NCBI RefSeq assembly: GCF_019973735.1
Contig: NZ_AP024463.1
Span: 2,480,001-2,544,000, forward strand
From: Arachnia rubra
GTDB lineage: Bacteria > Actinomycetota > Actinomycetes > Propionibacteriales > Propionibacteriaceae
Length of the DNA stretch: 64,000 nucleotides
Direction: 5' to 3'
Shown: positions 55,236-63,411 of the stretch, piece after piece
Layout of the letters: every line of letters begins with the position of its first letter
Numbering within the stretch: the stretch's first letter is position 1
Program-made: the position numbers and the translations under genes
The notes under the pieces: model-generated
Databases searched by the model: none
What the model saw: the letters and a program-made list of their open reading frames with translations, nothing else
What the model was told of the DNA's origin: nothing

Positions 55236-56605
55236 GCGCGACGACGGTGCGGCAGAAGCCGCTCATGACGATGCCGCAGATCCTGCTGATGAACCTGGGA
55301 TTCTTCGGTATCCAGTACTCCTTCGGCATGCAGCAGACGGCCATCAACCCCATCTACCAGTTCCTCGGCGCAGACCCCGAGGAAATGCCGCTGCTGAACC
55401 TGGCCGGGCCGATCACCGGCCTGCTGATCCAGCCCATGATCGGCGCCATCTCGGACAAGACATGGGTTCCGAAGTGGGGCCGCAGGCGTCCATTCCTGCT
55501 GGCCGGCGCCATCGGCTGCTCCGTGTGCCTGTTCCTGTTCCCCTTCGCCTCAGCAGTGTGGATGGCCGTGCTGCTGCTGTGGCTGCTCGACGTGTCCAAC
55601 AACACCGCCATGGAGCCCTACCGGGCGTTCATCTCCGACAGACTGCCGCCGTCGCAGCTGGCCAAGGGCTTCCTGGCCCAGTCCTTCTTCGCCGGCCTCG
55701 GCATCACCCTGGCCAACGTGTCGCTGTTCGTGTTCCAGCAGGTCATCCCCGGCATCTTCGGCAGCCTTCCCTCTTGGGTGATGGCCTCATTCATGCTGGG
55801 TACCGTCGCCTCCATCGCCACCGTGCTGGTCTCGATCCTCAGCACCAAGGAACTCGAACCCACGCCCGAGGAACTCGCCGAGCTGCGCGCCCACAAGACC
55901 AGTTTCGTCGGCACCGTCAAGGAGATCTGGGAAGCCATCGTCGAGATGCCCGTCCAGCTGCGCAAGCTGGCGCTGGTCTACCTGTTCCAGTGGTACGCCA
56001 TGAACTGCTACTGGCAGTACGTGACGCTGTCGGTGGGCGAGTCCGTCTTCGGGGCCACCCAGGACCTAAAGACCTCCGATCCGACGCAGTATGCGAGCCT
56101 GTACGAGCAAGCCACGGCGTGGACCGGCCTGGTGAACGGCGCATACAACGTCGTGACCTTCTGCGTCGCATTCGCACTCGTCGCCCTGGCCAAGCGGCAC
56201 GGCGCGAAACTCGTCCACACCACCTGCCTGCTCCTGGCGGCTGTTGGCCTGGCTTTCTTCCCGCACATCGCCGACAGGTACCTGCTGTTCGTCCCGATCA
56301 TCGGCCTCGGCATCGCCTGGGCATCCATCATGGGCGTCCCCTACATCATGGCGGTCCGCATGATCCCGTCCACCAGGTATGGCGTCTACATGGGCATCAT
56401 CAACATGATGATCGTCATCCCGATGCTCATCCAGACCCTGACCTTCGGTGTCATCTACCACTGGATCGGCAGCCATCCCGGCAATGCCATCACCTTCGCT
56501 GCCGTCTTCCTGGCCCTGGCGGCCATCGCGATGCTCTGGATCAAGGAGCCGCCGACCGTCAAGGACGTCGACGACCTCTCCGTCCCCGTGCCCGCTGAAA
56601 ACTGA
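55232..56605 (+). CDS. MFS transporter, SLC45/sugar-permease-like
   Basis: This is a 457-residue protein with 12 predicted membrane helices. The loop 2-3 motif appears as WGRRRPFLLAGA. The N-terminal ILLMNLGFFGIQYSFGMQQT stretch resembles bacterial disaccharide permeases of the SLC45/GPH type. Substrate not determinable. Operon with the SRPBCC gene upstream and the stress protein downstream (21-base gap). Confidence 0.82.
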   Translation: MSATTVRQKPLMTMPQILLMNLGFFGIQYSFGMQQTAINPIYQFLGADPEEMPLLNLAGPITGLLIQPMIGAISDKTWVPKWGRRRPFLLAGAIGCSVCLFLFPFASAVWMAVLLLWLLDVSNNTAMEPYRAFISDRLPPSQLAKGFLAQSFFAGLGITLANVSLFVFQQVIPGIFGSLPSWVMASFMLGTVASIATVLVSILSTKELEPTPEELAELRAHKTSFVGTVKEIWEAIVEMPVQLRKLALVYLFQWYAMNCYWQYVTLSVGESVFGATQDLKTSDPTQYASLYEQATAWTGLVNGAYNVVTFCVAFALVALAKRHGAKLVHTTCLLLAAVGLAFFPHIADRYLLFVPIIGLGIAWASIMGVPYIMAVRMIPSTRYGVYMGIINMMIVIPMLIQTLTFGVIYHWIGSHPGNAITFAAVFLALAAIAMLWIKEPPTVKDVDDLSVPVPAEN

Positions 56606-56626
56606 TCTCCCGCGATTGGAGGAGAA

Positions 56627-57127
56627 ATGCTCAAGGACTACGCAACGGTGGTCGTCGGGACCGACGGCTCCGACCTCGCCGGACCGACCGTCACCCGAGC
56701 CGCGTGGATCGCGGTCAAGGAAGACGCCGATCTTGTCATCGTGTGCGCCTACGGCGGCGGCTCCCGGCGGGCTGATGCGAAGGTGTCGCTGACCGAGACC
56801 GCACCTACCCGCATCGGGCAGGTTCCCGGCAGGGAGGCCGCGGCGCTGGCTGTTTCCCATGCCAAGGACATCGCGATTGCCGCGGGCGCGCGCGTGAAGG
56901 CCGCGCTACTCGTCGAGGCGGAACCAGCCCAGGCGCTGCTCAGCTCCTCGAAGGCGCATCTCGGAAGCCTGATCGTGATCGGCGCCATCCGTGACCGCTC
57001 GATCGCGGGCCGCCTACTGGGGGACGTCGCCAGCGCCGTCGTCCGGCGTGCCCATTGCGATGTGCTGGTCATCCGCCCGGCAAACACGGATGAGGGTGAT
57101 CAGGTCCGCCCGGAGAGCAGCAGCTAG
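56627..57127 (+). CDS. Universal stress protein family
   Basis: This is a 166-residue UspA-fold protein. It starts VVVGTDGSDLAG as in ATP-binding members; the later GAIRDRSIAGRLLG only partly fits the usual nucleotide-binding Gly pattern. GGAGGAG lies just upstream of the ATG. Probably co-transcribed with the MFS gene and ended by the hairpin at 57145. Confidence 0.87.
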   Translation: MLKDYATVVVGTDGSDLAGPTVTRAAWIAVKEDADLVIVCAYGGGSRRADAKVSLTETAPTRIGQVPGREAAALAVSHAKDIAIAAGARVKAALLVEAEPAQALLSSSKAHLGSLIVIGAIRDRSIAGRLLGDVASAVVRRAHCDVLVIRPANTDEGDQVRPESSS

Positions 57128-57144
57128 CCGGCAACGTCATGCCG

Positions 57145-57174
57145 GGAGGGGCCGTTTCAACGGCCCCTCCTTTT
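57145..57174 (+). terminator. Rho-independent terminator after Usp gene
   Basis: GGAGGGGCCGT pairs with ACGGCCCCTCC, 4-base loop, followed by TTTT. This is the clearest intrinsic terminator in the window. Confidence 0.88.
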
Positions 57175-57185
57175 CACGGGTGGGA

Positions 57186-57968
57186 TCAGGGTCTACGGCT
57201 CATGCCGAGCCAGAAGATCATGATGATGAACCCGACGAAAAGCGCCACCCATGTTCCCGACCAGTTGAACAGCCGCCACAGGGTGAATAGAACACTCGGC
57301 CATTGATTCAGCAGGCTCATCAGGAGATATCCAAGAAAACCCGGCCAGACGCTTCTCGTCTTGAGCGTGATCAGGGCTGGCGGGACGGCGAGCAGCATGC
57401 CCAGAATGCCTTCAGCCACTATGTGGCCTAGGGATTGGGGCGCGAATCCCACGTGCAGCAATCCGAATGACAAAGCCACGATCACCACCGCCCATGCTGT
57501 TCCCAGGCGGTCACGCAGCCGCGGCAGCGCATAGCCGAAGAACAGCAAACCGTCCACAAAGGCGATCCACGCTGGCTCTACCAGGGCTTTGATTACCAGA
57601 AGCCACAGTGGCGGATCAAGCCCGAGAAGACTTCTCCCATCCACTCTGAGCCAGCTTTCCGCGACGGCATAGGCCACGAGTGAGATAGCGACCATGCTGC
57701 CTCCGACCGCCAGCGACCAGCCGGAGTCCCTCGCCGTCATCGTCCCCAGGAAACGCCGGAACCTCGTCCTCTCCTGACGGAGCAACCACAGCAGCAACAT
57801 CAGATTGAGCACTCCGAGGATCGCCTTGCCCTCGTCGTACCAGTAGGGGTTGTGCCCCGAAAGAACCAGCCAGGAACCGAAGATCAGCAGCGGCAGGACA
57901 CGCAAGCCCAGGGCGAGCAGCGGATGCCAGAGAGCGGCTGGGGGTTCCTTGGTCTTCTTCCTCGTCAC
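57186..57968 (-). CDS. CPBP-like membrane protein with degenerate active site
   Basis: This is a 260-residue protein with seven or eight membrane helices. The C-terminal half resembles CPBP (CAAX protease/bacteriocin-processing) proteins: LSFGLLHVGF matches the second motif and GHIVAEGILGMLL the third. The first motif, normally EExxxR, reads FVDGLLFFGYALPRL, lacking the Glu pair. Protease activity is therefore doubtful. The frame extends to 58118, but GTG 57968 gives a natural start. Confidence 0.65.
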   Translation of the reverse strand: MTRKKTKEPPAALWHPLLALGLRVLPLLIFGSWLVLSGHNPYWYDEGKAILGVLNLMLLLWLLRQERTRFRRFLGTMTARDSGWSLAVGGSMVAISLVAYAVAESWLRVDGRSLLGLDPPLWLLVIKALVEPAWIAFVDGLLFFGYALPRLRDRLGTAWAVVIVALSFGLLHVGFAPQSLGHIVAEGILGMLLAVPPALITLKTRSVWPGFLGYLLMSLLNQWPSVLFTLWRLFNWSGTWVALFVGFIIMIFWLGMSRRP

Positions 57969-58169
57969 CTGACCAAGTGTGCCTTGTACCAGAGACAAAC
58001 CGCCAAGACGTAGAAGAGGCTCAGAGCAGAACCCGGTACTCCAGCTCAGGTATCCCAAGTTTCTGGGGGATCCATCGGCTGGCAAACAGAGAAAAGGCGG
58101 GCCAAGGATCAGGGCCATACGCTGGTATTCCAGCAGCGAACCTGTCAGATAAATAAGGTGAAGATGAAG

Positions 58170-58207
58170 AAGGTCTCCCCACCGGTTTTCACCGGTGGGG
58201 AGACCTT
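58170..58207. terminator. Terminator of the transcarboxylase operon
   Basis: A perfect 17-bp stem (58170-58186 with 58191-58207) with a TTTC loop follows the 1.3S gene. On the minus strand it is followed by a moderately T-rich stretch. Confidence 0.85.
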
Positions 58208-58222
58208 GGTGTGATCAGCGGA

Positions 58223-58585
58223 TCAGAGCTCGATCAGGCCCTGACCTCCCTGGACGGGCTCGCCCTGCTTGACCAGGATCGCGGAAACCGTGCCAGCTGC
58301 GGGAGCAGTGATCTCGGTCTCCATCTTCATGGCCTCCAGAACCAGGAGAACCTGGCCGGACTCCACCTCGTCGCCCTCCGCCACGAGGATGCGGGCCACT
58401 GAACCGGCCAGCGGAGCAACGACGGCATTCGCGCTGGCGGAATGGGTCGCGGAGGCAGCCGGGGCTGCGGGTGCGGCCCCACCGCTGCCGCCGATCACGA
58501 TCGGCCCGAGGCTCTGGCGTTCCTCCTCCTGCACCTCGACATCGATCTCGTACTCCGTCTGATTGACGGTCACCTTGAGCTTCAT
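58223..58585 (-). CDS. Methylmalonyl-CoA carboxyltransferase 1.3S biotin subunit
   Basis: This is a 120-residue biotin carboxyl carrier. The biotinylated Lys is in EAMKMETE; an Ala/Pro-rich hinge precedes the domain. It shuttles the carboxyl group between 12S and 5S in propionate fermentation. AAGGAG precedes the ATG. It is last gene of the operon. Confidence 0.97.
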   Translation of the reverse strand: MKLKVTVNQTEYEIDVEVQEEERQSLGPIVIGGSGGAAPAAPAASATHSASANAVVAPLAGSVARILVAEGDEVESGQVLLVLEAMKMETEITAPAAGTVSAILVKQGEPVQGGQGLIEL

Positions 58586-58601
58586 GGATTTTCTCCTTCA
58601 A

Positions 58602-58859
58602 TCAGCGGTTGTGGGGGACGGTGCGGTCGTGGGCCTGGCTCCGCGAGGCCGCGGCCCAGCGGGGCTGGTTGGCGAAGCGCACCGCACGGATCTTGGCCTT
58701 GTGCCCGAGGAACGCCGCGACGGCGGCACCGATGGCGACAAGGTCGGACTCAGGGATCTGCTGACGCTCCTCAAGCCTCGCTATCCGCTCGTCGAGGACC
58801 TTCAGTTGCGCGGTGAGCTGCTTGACGGCAGCGAGCAGCTCTGCATTGGTGTCAGACAT
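58602..58859 (-). CDS. Small coiled-coil protein of the transcarboxylase operon
   Basis: This is an 85-residue protein. Residues about 5-40 form a coiled coil (LLAAVKQLTAQLKVLDERIA) and a basic tail follows (GHKAKIRAVRFANQ). GGAGAG lies just before the ATG, and the gene sits between 12S and 1.3S with 10-17 base gaps. It resembles the small accessory subunits of biotin-dependent decarboxylases in size and position. A scaffold or assembly role is inference. Confidence 0.75.
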   Translation of the reverse strand: MSDTNAELLAAVKQLTAQLKVLDERIARLEERQQIPESDLVAIGAAVAAFLGHKAKIRAVRFANQPRWAAASRSQAHDRTVPHNR

Positions 58860-58869
58860 CGCTCTCCGA

Positions 58870-60426
58870 TCAGACCGGGCCGAGGCCGTGCTTCTTCGCG
58901 GGACGCACCTGACGCTTGCCAGCCAGCAGCTCAAGCGACAGGGCGATCTCGCGACGGGTGTCGGCCGGATCGATGATGTCGTCCACCAGACCGCGGGAGG
59001 CGGCCATGTACGGGGTCGAGAAGGTCTCGCGGTATTCCTCCACCAGCTCCTCACGGCGCGCGGCCTGGTCCTCGGCCGCCTCGATCTCGCGGCGGAACAC
59101 CACGTTCGCGGCGCCCTCGGCACCCATCACCGCGATCTCGGCGGTGGGCCAGGCGAACACCTTGTCGGCTCCCAGGTCCTTCGAGCACATCGCCAGGTAG
59201 GCGCCACCGTAGGCCTTGCGCAGCACCACGGTGATCTTCGGGACGGTGGCAGCCGAGTAGGCGTACAGCATCTTCGCGCCGTGCCGGATGATGCCGCCGT
59301 GCTCCTGCGCCACACCCGGCAGGAAGCCAGGGACGTCGACGAGGTTAACCACGGGGATGTTGAAGGCATTACAGAAGCGGATGAACTTGCTGCCCTTATC
59401 CGAGGAGTCGATGTCCAGCACACCGGACATGACGCTCGGCTGGTTCGCGATGATGCCGATGCTGCGACCGTTGATGCGGGCGAAGCCCACCACGATGTTC
59501 TTGGCCCAGCCGGCCTGGACCTCGAGGAAGTCGCGGTGGTCCACGATCTCCAGGATCACGTCGCGGATGTCATAACCCTTGTTGCCGGCGGTCGGGATGA
59601 TGTCGCGCAGCTTCTCGTTGGGGTCGATCGAGTCGTCGGGGTCGACGATCGGGGGCTCCTCCGAGTTGTTCTGCGGGAAGAAGCTGAGCAGTTTCTTGGC
59701 GATCAGGATGGCCTGCTCGTCATCGTCGGCCACGAAGTCGATCACGCCGGAGCGGTTCATGTGGGCGTCAGCGCCGCCGAGGGCGTCCTGGGTGACCTCC
59801 TCGCCGGTGACCTGCTTGATCACACCAGGGCCCGTGATGAACATGTGGGCCTTGCGGGTCTGGATGATGAAGTCGGTCAGCGCCGGGGAATAGGCCGCGC
59901 CGCCGGCGCAGGGACCGGAGATGATCGAGATCTGCGGCACCGCACCCGACAGCAGGACGTTGGCGTAGAAGACCTTGCCGTAGCCGGACAGGGAGTCGAT
60001 GCCCTCCTGCACGCGGGCGCCACCTGAGTCGTTGATGAAGATGAAAGGGGTGCCGGTTTCCAGGGATGCCTCCAGCATCTCCGTCACCTTGATCGAGTGG
60101 GTCTCACCCGCCGATCCGCCCATCACGGTGAAGTCCTGGCTGGCCAGGTGCACGGGACGGCCCATCACCGTCGCGGACCCCGTCACGACGCCGTCGGCTG
60201 CCATGTAGGCCTTGTCCATGCCGAAGGTGGTGGTGCGGTTGCGGCGGAAGGCGCCGGTCTCCTGGAAGCTGCCCTCGTCGATCAGCTCCTCGATGCGGTC
60301 GCGGGCGGTCAGCTTGCCCTTGGCGCGCTGCTTCTCCAGCTTGTCGGCGCCGCCGCCGGCCTCGACCTTCGTCCGGGCCTCCTCAAGCTGCTGAAGGCGC
60401 TCGGCCATGGTGTGTTCCTTGCTCAT
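58870..60426 (-). CDS. Methylmalonyl-CoA carboxyltransferase 12S subunit
   Basis: This is a 518-residue crotonase-fold carboxyltransferase that moves carboxyl from methylmalonyl-CoA to biotin. CoA and carboxyl pocket motifs GGARVQEGIDSLSGYG and GPCAGGAAYSPALTDF are present, and the C-terminal half repeats the fold. GAGGAG overlapping the 5S stop provides the ribosome site. Core enzyme of the Wood-Werkman propionate pathway. Confidence 0.97.
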   Translation of the reverse strand: MSKEHTMAERLQQLEEARTKVEAGGGADKLEKQRAKGKLTARDRIEELIDEGSFQETGAFRRNRTTTFGMDKAYMAADGVVTGSATVMGRPVHLASQDFTVMGGSAGETHSIKVTEMLEASLETGTPFIFINDSGGARVQEGIDSLSGYGKVFYANVLLSGAVPQISIISGPCAGGAAYSPALTDFIIQTRKAHMFITGPGVIKQVTGEEVTQDALGGADAHMNRSGVIDFVADDDEQAILIAKKLLSFFPQNNSEEPPIVDPDDSIDPNEKLRDIIPTAGNKGYDIRDVILEIVDHRDFLEVQAGWAKNIVVGFARINGRSIGIIANQPSVMSGVLDIDSSDKGSKFIRFCNAFNIPVVNLVDVPGFLPGVAQEHGGIIRHGAKMLYAYSAATVPKITVVLRKAYGGAYLAMCSKDLGADKVFAWPTAEIAVMGAEGAANVVFRREIEAAEDQAARREELVEEYRETFSTPYMAASRGLVDDIIDPADTRREIALSLELLAGKRQVRPAKKHGLGPV

Positions 60427-60434
60427 TTCGCTCC

Positions 60435-61928
60435 TCAGGCGGGCTCGACGGAAACGCTGTGCGAACGGCCAGCGATGGTGACGTTGTATTTGACGGGACC
60501 GGAGATCCCCTGGGCCTTGCGCTTGGCGGCTTCTTCCTCGGCCGCCAGCTGCTCGGCGGTCTTACCGACGTTCTTCGGACCCTCGGCGCGGGTCTTGAAG
60601 AACCCGGGAGCCACTCCCGGGAACATGGCGTTGGTGAGGACGTCCTCCTCGGTGCCATCGGCACCCTCAAGTCCCTGGGCCTGGGAGACGAGCTCGTCCC
60701 ACTCCGGCTTGAGCAGATCCGCGGGACGCACCGTGATGGGATCCTTCTTCGCCTGCGCCTTGGCCAGCTCAATGACCTCGGGGTTGCGCTCGCCGAGGCA
60801 TTCGCCGTAGTAGCCAAGCATCAGATCGGCGAACTCGCCGGTGAGGACCTTGTAGCGGCCCATCAGGACGTTGAAGACGGCCTGGGTGCCGACGATCTGC
60901 GACGACGGGGTGACCAGCGGCGGATGACCGGCATCGGCCTTGACGCGCGGCACCTCCTCCATGACCTCGCGGATCCGGTCGCCCGCACCCTGGGCCTTCA
61001 GCTGCGACTCCATGTTGGAGAGCATGCCGCCCGGGATCTGGGAGGAGAAGATGCCGGTGTCCACCAGCGTCGCCGACTCAAACTCGGCGTACTTCGGGCG
61101 GATGTTCGCGAAGTGGTCTCGGATCTTGACGAGACGCTCCATGTCGAGGTCCGTGGTGTAGTCGGTGCCCTCAAGCATCGCGACGAGGGACTCCGTGGGG
61201 TTGTGGCCGGGGCCGAGGCTCATCGACGAGATGGCCGTGTCGACCACGTCCGCACCGGCCTCGATGGCCTTCATCAGGCTGACGAGGGTGACGCCTGTGG
61301 TGGAGTGGCAGTGGACGTTGATCTGGATGTCGCCGTAGGTGTCCTTGATGCCCTTGATGATGTCGTAGGCGGGCTGCGGCTGGAGGAGAGCGGCCATGTC
61401 CTTGAGGGCAATCGACTCGGCGCCCATGTCGATGAGCTGCCCGGCGAGCTTCACATAGCCTTCGACGGTGTGGACTGGGGAGATGGTGTAGCAGATGGTG
61501 CCCTGGGCGTGTTTGCCGGCCTTCTTGACGGCCTGCATCGCCCTGGCCATGTTGCGGGGATCGTTGAGGGCGTCGAAGACCCGGAAGACGTCCATGCCGT
61601 TCTCAGCCGACTTCTCGACGAACTTCTCCACCACCATGTCCTCGTAGTGGCGGTAGCCAAGCAGGTTCTGGCCGCGCAGCAGCATCTGGAGACGGGAATT
61701 GGGCATCAGCTCACGGAACGTTCGAAGCCTCACCCACGGATCCTCATTGAGGAAGCGGATACAGGCGTCGAAGGTGGCACCACCCCAACACTCCACGGAC
61801 CAGAAGCCCGCGGCGTCAATGTCGGCGCAGGCATCGACCATGTCTTCCATGGCCATTCGGGTTGCCATCAAACTCTGGTGTGCGTCCCGGAGGGCTACTT
61901 CGGTGACGCCGATCTTTCGAGGACTCAT
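60435..61928 (-). CDS. Methylmalonyl-CoA carboxyltransferase 5S subunit
   Basis: This is a 497-residue subunit transferring carboxyl from biotin to pyruvate, forming oxaloacetate. Metal ligands are in LRDAHQS and NVHCHSTTG; the carboxylated Lys is in ALKDMAAL. A C-terminal biotin-binding-like region ends SVSVEPA. ATG 61928 gives the conserved start MSPRKIGVTEVALRD. It is first gene of the operon 5S-12S-small-1.3S. Confidence 0.97.
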   Translation of the reverse strand: MSPRKIGVTEVALRDAHQSLMATRMAMEDMVDACADIDAAGFWSVECWGGATFDACIRFLNEDPWVRLRTFRELMPNSRLQMLLRGQNLLGYRHYEDMVVEKFVEKSAENGMDVFRVFDALNDPRNMARAMQAVKKAGKHAQGTICYTISPVHTVEGYVKLAGQLIDMGAESIALKDMAALLQPQPAYDIIKGIKDTYGDIQINVHCHSTTGVTLVSLMKAIEAGADVVDTAISSMSLGPGHNPTESLVAMLEGTDYTTDLDMERLVKIRDHFANIRPKYAEFESATLVDTGIFSSQIPGGMLSNMESQLKAQGAGDRIREVMEEVPRVKADAGHPPLVTPSSQIVGTQAVFNVLMGRYKVLTGEFADLMLGYYGECLGERNPEVIELAKAQAKKDPITVRPADLLKPEWDELVSQAQGLEGADGTEEDVLTNAMFPGVAPGFFKTRAEGPKNVGKTAEQLAAEEEAAKRKAQGISGPVKYNVTIAGRSHSVSVEPA

Positions 61929-62032
61929 GGTCCCTATCAAACCACGTTGTGAGAGTTCGCGGGAACGCGCCCCTGGCAATGTGGCGGCCCCACAACGCCG
62001 CTTTCATTTCCGCGGTGAGAGACCAAAACGCA

Positions 62033-62047
62033 TTGAACAATGTTCAA
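62033..62047. promoter_or_regulatory. Palindrome TTGAACAATGTTCAA, operator candidate
   Basis: A perfect 7-bp dyad around a central A lies 105 bases upstream of the 5S gene and 107 upstream of the divergent membrane protein gene. The form suits a MarR- or TetR-type dimer. The regulator is not in the window. Confidence 0.5.
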
Positions 62048-62141
62048 GCAATCGTGGCCGGTACGGCGCTGCCGATCACTGTTTTCCGGCTGCCTCAGCC
62101 GTGATCAATGCGGAAACTCCATGGTTGCCTGCTTTGTGGCT

Positions 62142-62147
62142 TAGGTT
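62142..62147 (+). promoter_or_regulatory. -10 box TAGGTT
   Basis: TAGGTT lies 6 bases before GTG 62154; leaderless transcript of the following gene is likely. Confidence 0.45.
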
Positions 62148-62153
62148 TGCTGG

Positions 62154-63347
62154 GTGTCAGTCAAAAAACAGAGCCCGGATTCCCTCCGGATAGAGCGCAC
62201 CTGGTGGCCTCAGCCCCGCAGCAGCCACGTCCCAAGCCCCCGCTTCCTGGGGCTCGACGCCGCCCGCGGCCTGGCCGTCCTCGGCATGCTGGTGGCCTAT
62301 TGCCTGGTCACTCCCCCGTGGGGGTCGGGAGCGGGTGCTCTGCTCGGCCTGGGCCACGGCCGCTCCGGGATACTGTTCGCCACCGTCGCGGGGGTGTCGC
62401 TGGCCCTGATGAGCGGAGGATCCGGAATACCAGAGGGTGAACAGCTGCTCCGGGCCCGCGCCGCGATCCTGGGCAGGGCCATCGTGCTGCTCTTCCTGGC
62501 CGGAGTGTTGTCGATGATCCCGACCACGGTCCAGGTGGTGCTGGCCTCCTACGCCTTCTGGTTTGTCCTCGCCCTACCGGCGCTGCGCTGGCGGCCCAGG
62601 ACTCTCCTGATCGCTGCCTGTCTCCTGGCGTTGACCGGCAAGTTCCTGGTGACGGGCCTGCCGCTCTGGATCCCGACCTGGGGATACGGCTCCCCCGAGG
62701 CCGGGGTCAACTTCGTTCCCACACTGCTGGTCAACACCATGTTCCCTGCGCTGGTGTGGATGGGGTTCGTCTTAGCAGGCATGGCCCTGGGGCGGTGTGG
62801 CCTGGACAATGCGAGGGCGCTGAAGGGTTTCCTCATCACGGGGCTGGCGCTGTTCGGAGCCTTCGCCGCGCCTTTCGTCATCGAGGCCGGCTCTGTGGCA
62901 CCGCTATTCGACGACATCCAGCGGACGGCCGAGCACACCACGGGGGTTGACCAGTCTCTAGACCCGGCCACGGGCATCGACTGGCACCAGGCGCTCTGGT
63001 CCTTCGAGCCGCATTCGAACACGGCCTTCGAGGCCTTCTCCTCCGGTGGCCTGGCCTTGGCGCTGATCGCGGGACTGGTGCTGCTGGCCCGGTTGCCGTG
63101 GGCGCGCTGGGTGCTGCTGCCCCTGACCGGGATCGGGTCGATGTCGCTCACGGTGTATGCGGTCAGCATCGCCATCCTTGCCGATTTCCAGCCGGAGGGA
63201 CCCGTCGCCGACTCCGGGCTGGTGGGCTGGCTGTGTCTCTGGGGCGTGGTGGTCTGCTGGGCCTGGACGCAGTTCTTCACCGCAGGCCCCTTGGAGCAGG
63301 TGATGGGCGCCGTCGCGGACCGGCTCTCTGGGAGATCCCGCCGCTAG
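62154..63347 (+). CDS. Membrane acyltransferase-like protein (HGSNAT/DUF418 type)
   Basis: This is a 397-residue protein with ten or so membrane helices. The opening motif GLDAARGLAVLGMLVAY is characteristic of the heparan-alpha-glucosaminide N-acetyltransferase-like/DUF418 family of bacterial membrane proteins. Such proteins may acylate cell-wall sugars; the substrate here is unknown. It is divergent from the transcarboxylase operon, sharing the palindrome at 62033. Confidence 0.8.
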   Translation: MSVKKQSPDSLRIERTWWPQPRSSHVPSPRFLGLDAARGLAVLGMLVAYCLVTPPWGSGAGALLGLGHGRSGILFATVAGVSLALMSGGSGIPEGEQLLRARAAILGRAIVLLFLAGVLSMIPTTVQVVLASYAFWFVLALPALRWRPRTLLIAACLLALTGKFLVTGLPLWIPTWGYGSPEAGVNFVPTLLVNTMFPALVWMGFVLAGMALGRCGLDNARALKGFLITGLALFGAFAAPFVIEAGSVAPLFDDIQRTAEHTTGVDQSLDPATGIDWHQALWSFEPHSNTAFEAFSSGGLALALIAGLVLLARLPWARWVLLPLTGIGSMSLTVYAVSIAILADFQPEGPVADSGLVGWLCLWGVVVCWAWTQFFTAGPLEQVMGAVADRLSGRSRR

Positions 63348-63411
63348 GACTCCCCCGCTGTGAGGGGTTTCGCAGGTAGGTGTGGACGTCACGGCCCAGG
63401 CCAGCGGCCGG

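Noticed and set aside
55192-56598. 468-codon alternative plus-strand frame across the MFS gene
   Set aside because: It is Arg/Pro/His-rich and lacks membrane helices; the other frame encodes a regular 12-helix transporter.
60459-61952. 497-codon plus-strand open frame
   Set aside because: It is an antisense shadow of the 5S transcarboxylase subunit, which has clear catalytic motifs.
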